Below, piece after piece: positions 63,598 to 64,000 of a DNA stretch of 64,000 bases. Origin of the DNA: Neobacillus cucumis (GTDB taxonomy: Bacteria; Bacillota; Bacilli; Bacillales; Cytobacillaceae); contig NZ_JAFBEX010000008.1 in NCBI RefSeq assembly GCF_016908975.1, positions 210,347 to 274,346 on the forward strand. Reading direction: 5' to 3'. The notes beneath the pieces were generated by a model. That model had not been told where the DNA came from and searched no databases. It saw nothing but the letters and a program-made list of their open reading frames with translations. The stretch's first letter is position 1, and each line of letters begins with the position of its first letter. The position numbers were made by a program, and so were the translations under genes.

Positions 63598-64000
63598 TGT
63601 CCCCATGGGGCTTTTCATGGGGACACGATTCGTTTTCTTTCCCGTTTCTGGTCCTCATGGGAGCTTCATGCGGACAGGATTCGTATCTTTCCGGCTCTCG
63701 TGTCCTCATGGCAGCTTCATGCGGACTGGATTCATTATCTTCCCGGCTTTCTTGTCCTCATGGGGCTTTCATATGGACAGGATTCGTTCTCTTTCCCGCT
63801 TTCTTGTCCTCATGGGGCTTTCATATGGACAGGATTCGTTCTCTTTCCCGCTTTCCTGTCCTCATGGCAGTTTCATGCGGACTGGATTCGTTCGGTTTTC
63901 ACCTTTCGTGTCCTCATGGCAGCTTCATGCGGACTGGATTCATTATCTTCCCGGCTTTCTTGTCCTCATGGGGCTTTCATATGGACAGGATTCGTTCTCT
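63598..64000. repeat. 52-bp tandem hairpin array, array 2 (runs off the window)
   Basis: Units begin at 63598, 63650, 63701, 63753, 63805, 63857, 63909 and 63961, the last cut by the window end; spacing is 52 (once 51). The first unit has a perfect hairpin TGTCCCCATG/CATGGGGACA; later ones keep TGTCC...GGACA (or GGACT) and the inner CATG while the loop varies. The linker is of the type GGATTCGTTCTCTTTCCCGC. The plan matches array 1 although the sequence differs. Confidence 0.93.

Noticed and set aside
63598..64000. Second array as CRISPR
   Set aside because: Linkers are also repeated and not unique, and unit starts drift only by one base.
1..64000. tRNA, rRNA, transposase or phage genes
   Set aside because: None recognised on either strand: no cloverleaf ending with a GTTCGAATC-type arm, no DDE/HUH motifs and no integrase.

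Overview
The window looks like a chromosome segment of a low-GC, endospore-forming Bacillaceae (Bacillus/Neobacillus-like; species not determinable from sequence alone). Evidence: strong GGAGG-type ribosome sites with many TTG/GTG starts, a Cse60-type sporulation gene, T-box and SAM-I leaders, and gene order that follows the B. subtilis ytmP-amyX-ytlR ... leuS ... ytqAB-ytpBA-ytoA-asnB-metK/pckA ... luxS ... men ... glg region. Most genes are ordinary housekeeping genes of that syntenic block. No rRNA, tRNA, prophage, transposase or CRISPR array was seen.

Layout. 1-6.5 kb: truncated YtmP kinase-like protein, pullulanase, lipid kinase, RNA 2',3'-cyclic phosphodiesterase family, cysteine synthase-like enzyme, small DeoR-type regulator. 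6.6-11.4 kb is accessory: amino-acid permease, a DUF4405-like membrane protein with HDGGG motifs, an SRPBCC-ArsR operon with a readable operator/promoter, and an E. coli-type SpeD. 11.5-19.5 kb: pseudouridine synthase, MurJ, a flavoprotein, Cse60, a Q/N/S-rich anchored protein, rhodanese, and leuS behind a T-box. 19.6-24 kb: a LytS/LytT-like two-component pair directly upstream of CstA. 24.3-30.3 kb: YtzC and a short unknown, a 52-bp tandem hairpin array, the wobble-uridine tRNA modification pair MnmL/MnmM, and the terpene/lysophospholipase pair YtpB/YtpA. 30.3-46 kb: asnB, metK (SAM-I riboswitch), pckA (CcpN-like box), an SsuABC-like transporter, Nudix, LuxS, YidD, carbonic anhydrase and a cytochrome bd-type oxidase. 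46-55 kb: the menaquinone operon menFDHB-EC with divergent menA. 55-63 kb: the glycogen operon glgBCDAP.

Together the genes cover glycogen synthesis and breakdown (with pullulanase), menaquinone supply for the bd-type oxidase, methionine/SAM metabolism (metK, luxS, speD), and gluconeogenic or carbon-starvation responses (pckA, cstA).

The least explained content is intergenic. Two separate tandem arrays, at 25.0-25.5 kb and from 63.6 kb to the window end, share a 52-bp period and a TGTCC...GGACA hairpin of about 27 bp, although their sequences differ. In addition there are about seven copies of a long-hairpin repeat of roughly 130 bp, two copies of a 160-bp CGGAA-hairpin repeat, and a GC-rich palindromic repeat. 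Starts were chosen by ribosome-site spacing and often differ from the longest open frame. All function calls come from recognition of motifs and gene order, with no database search.
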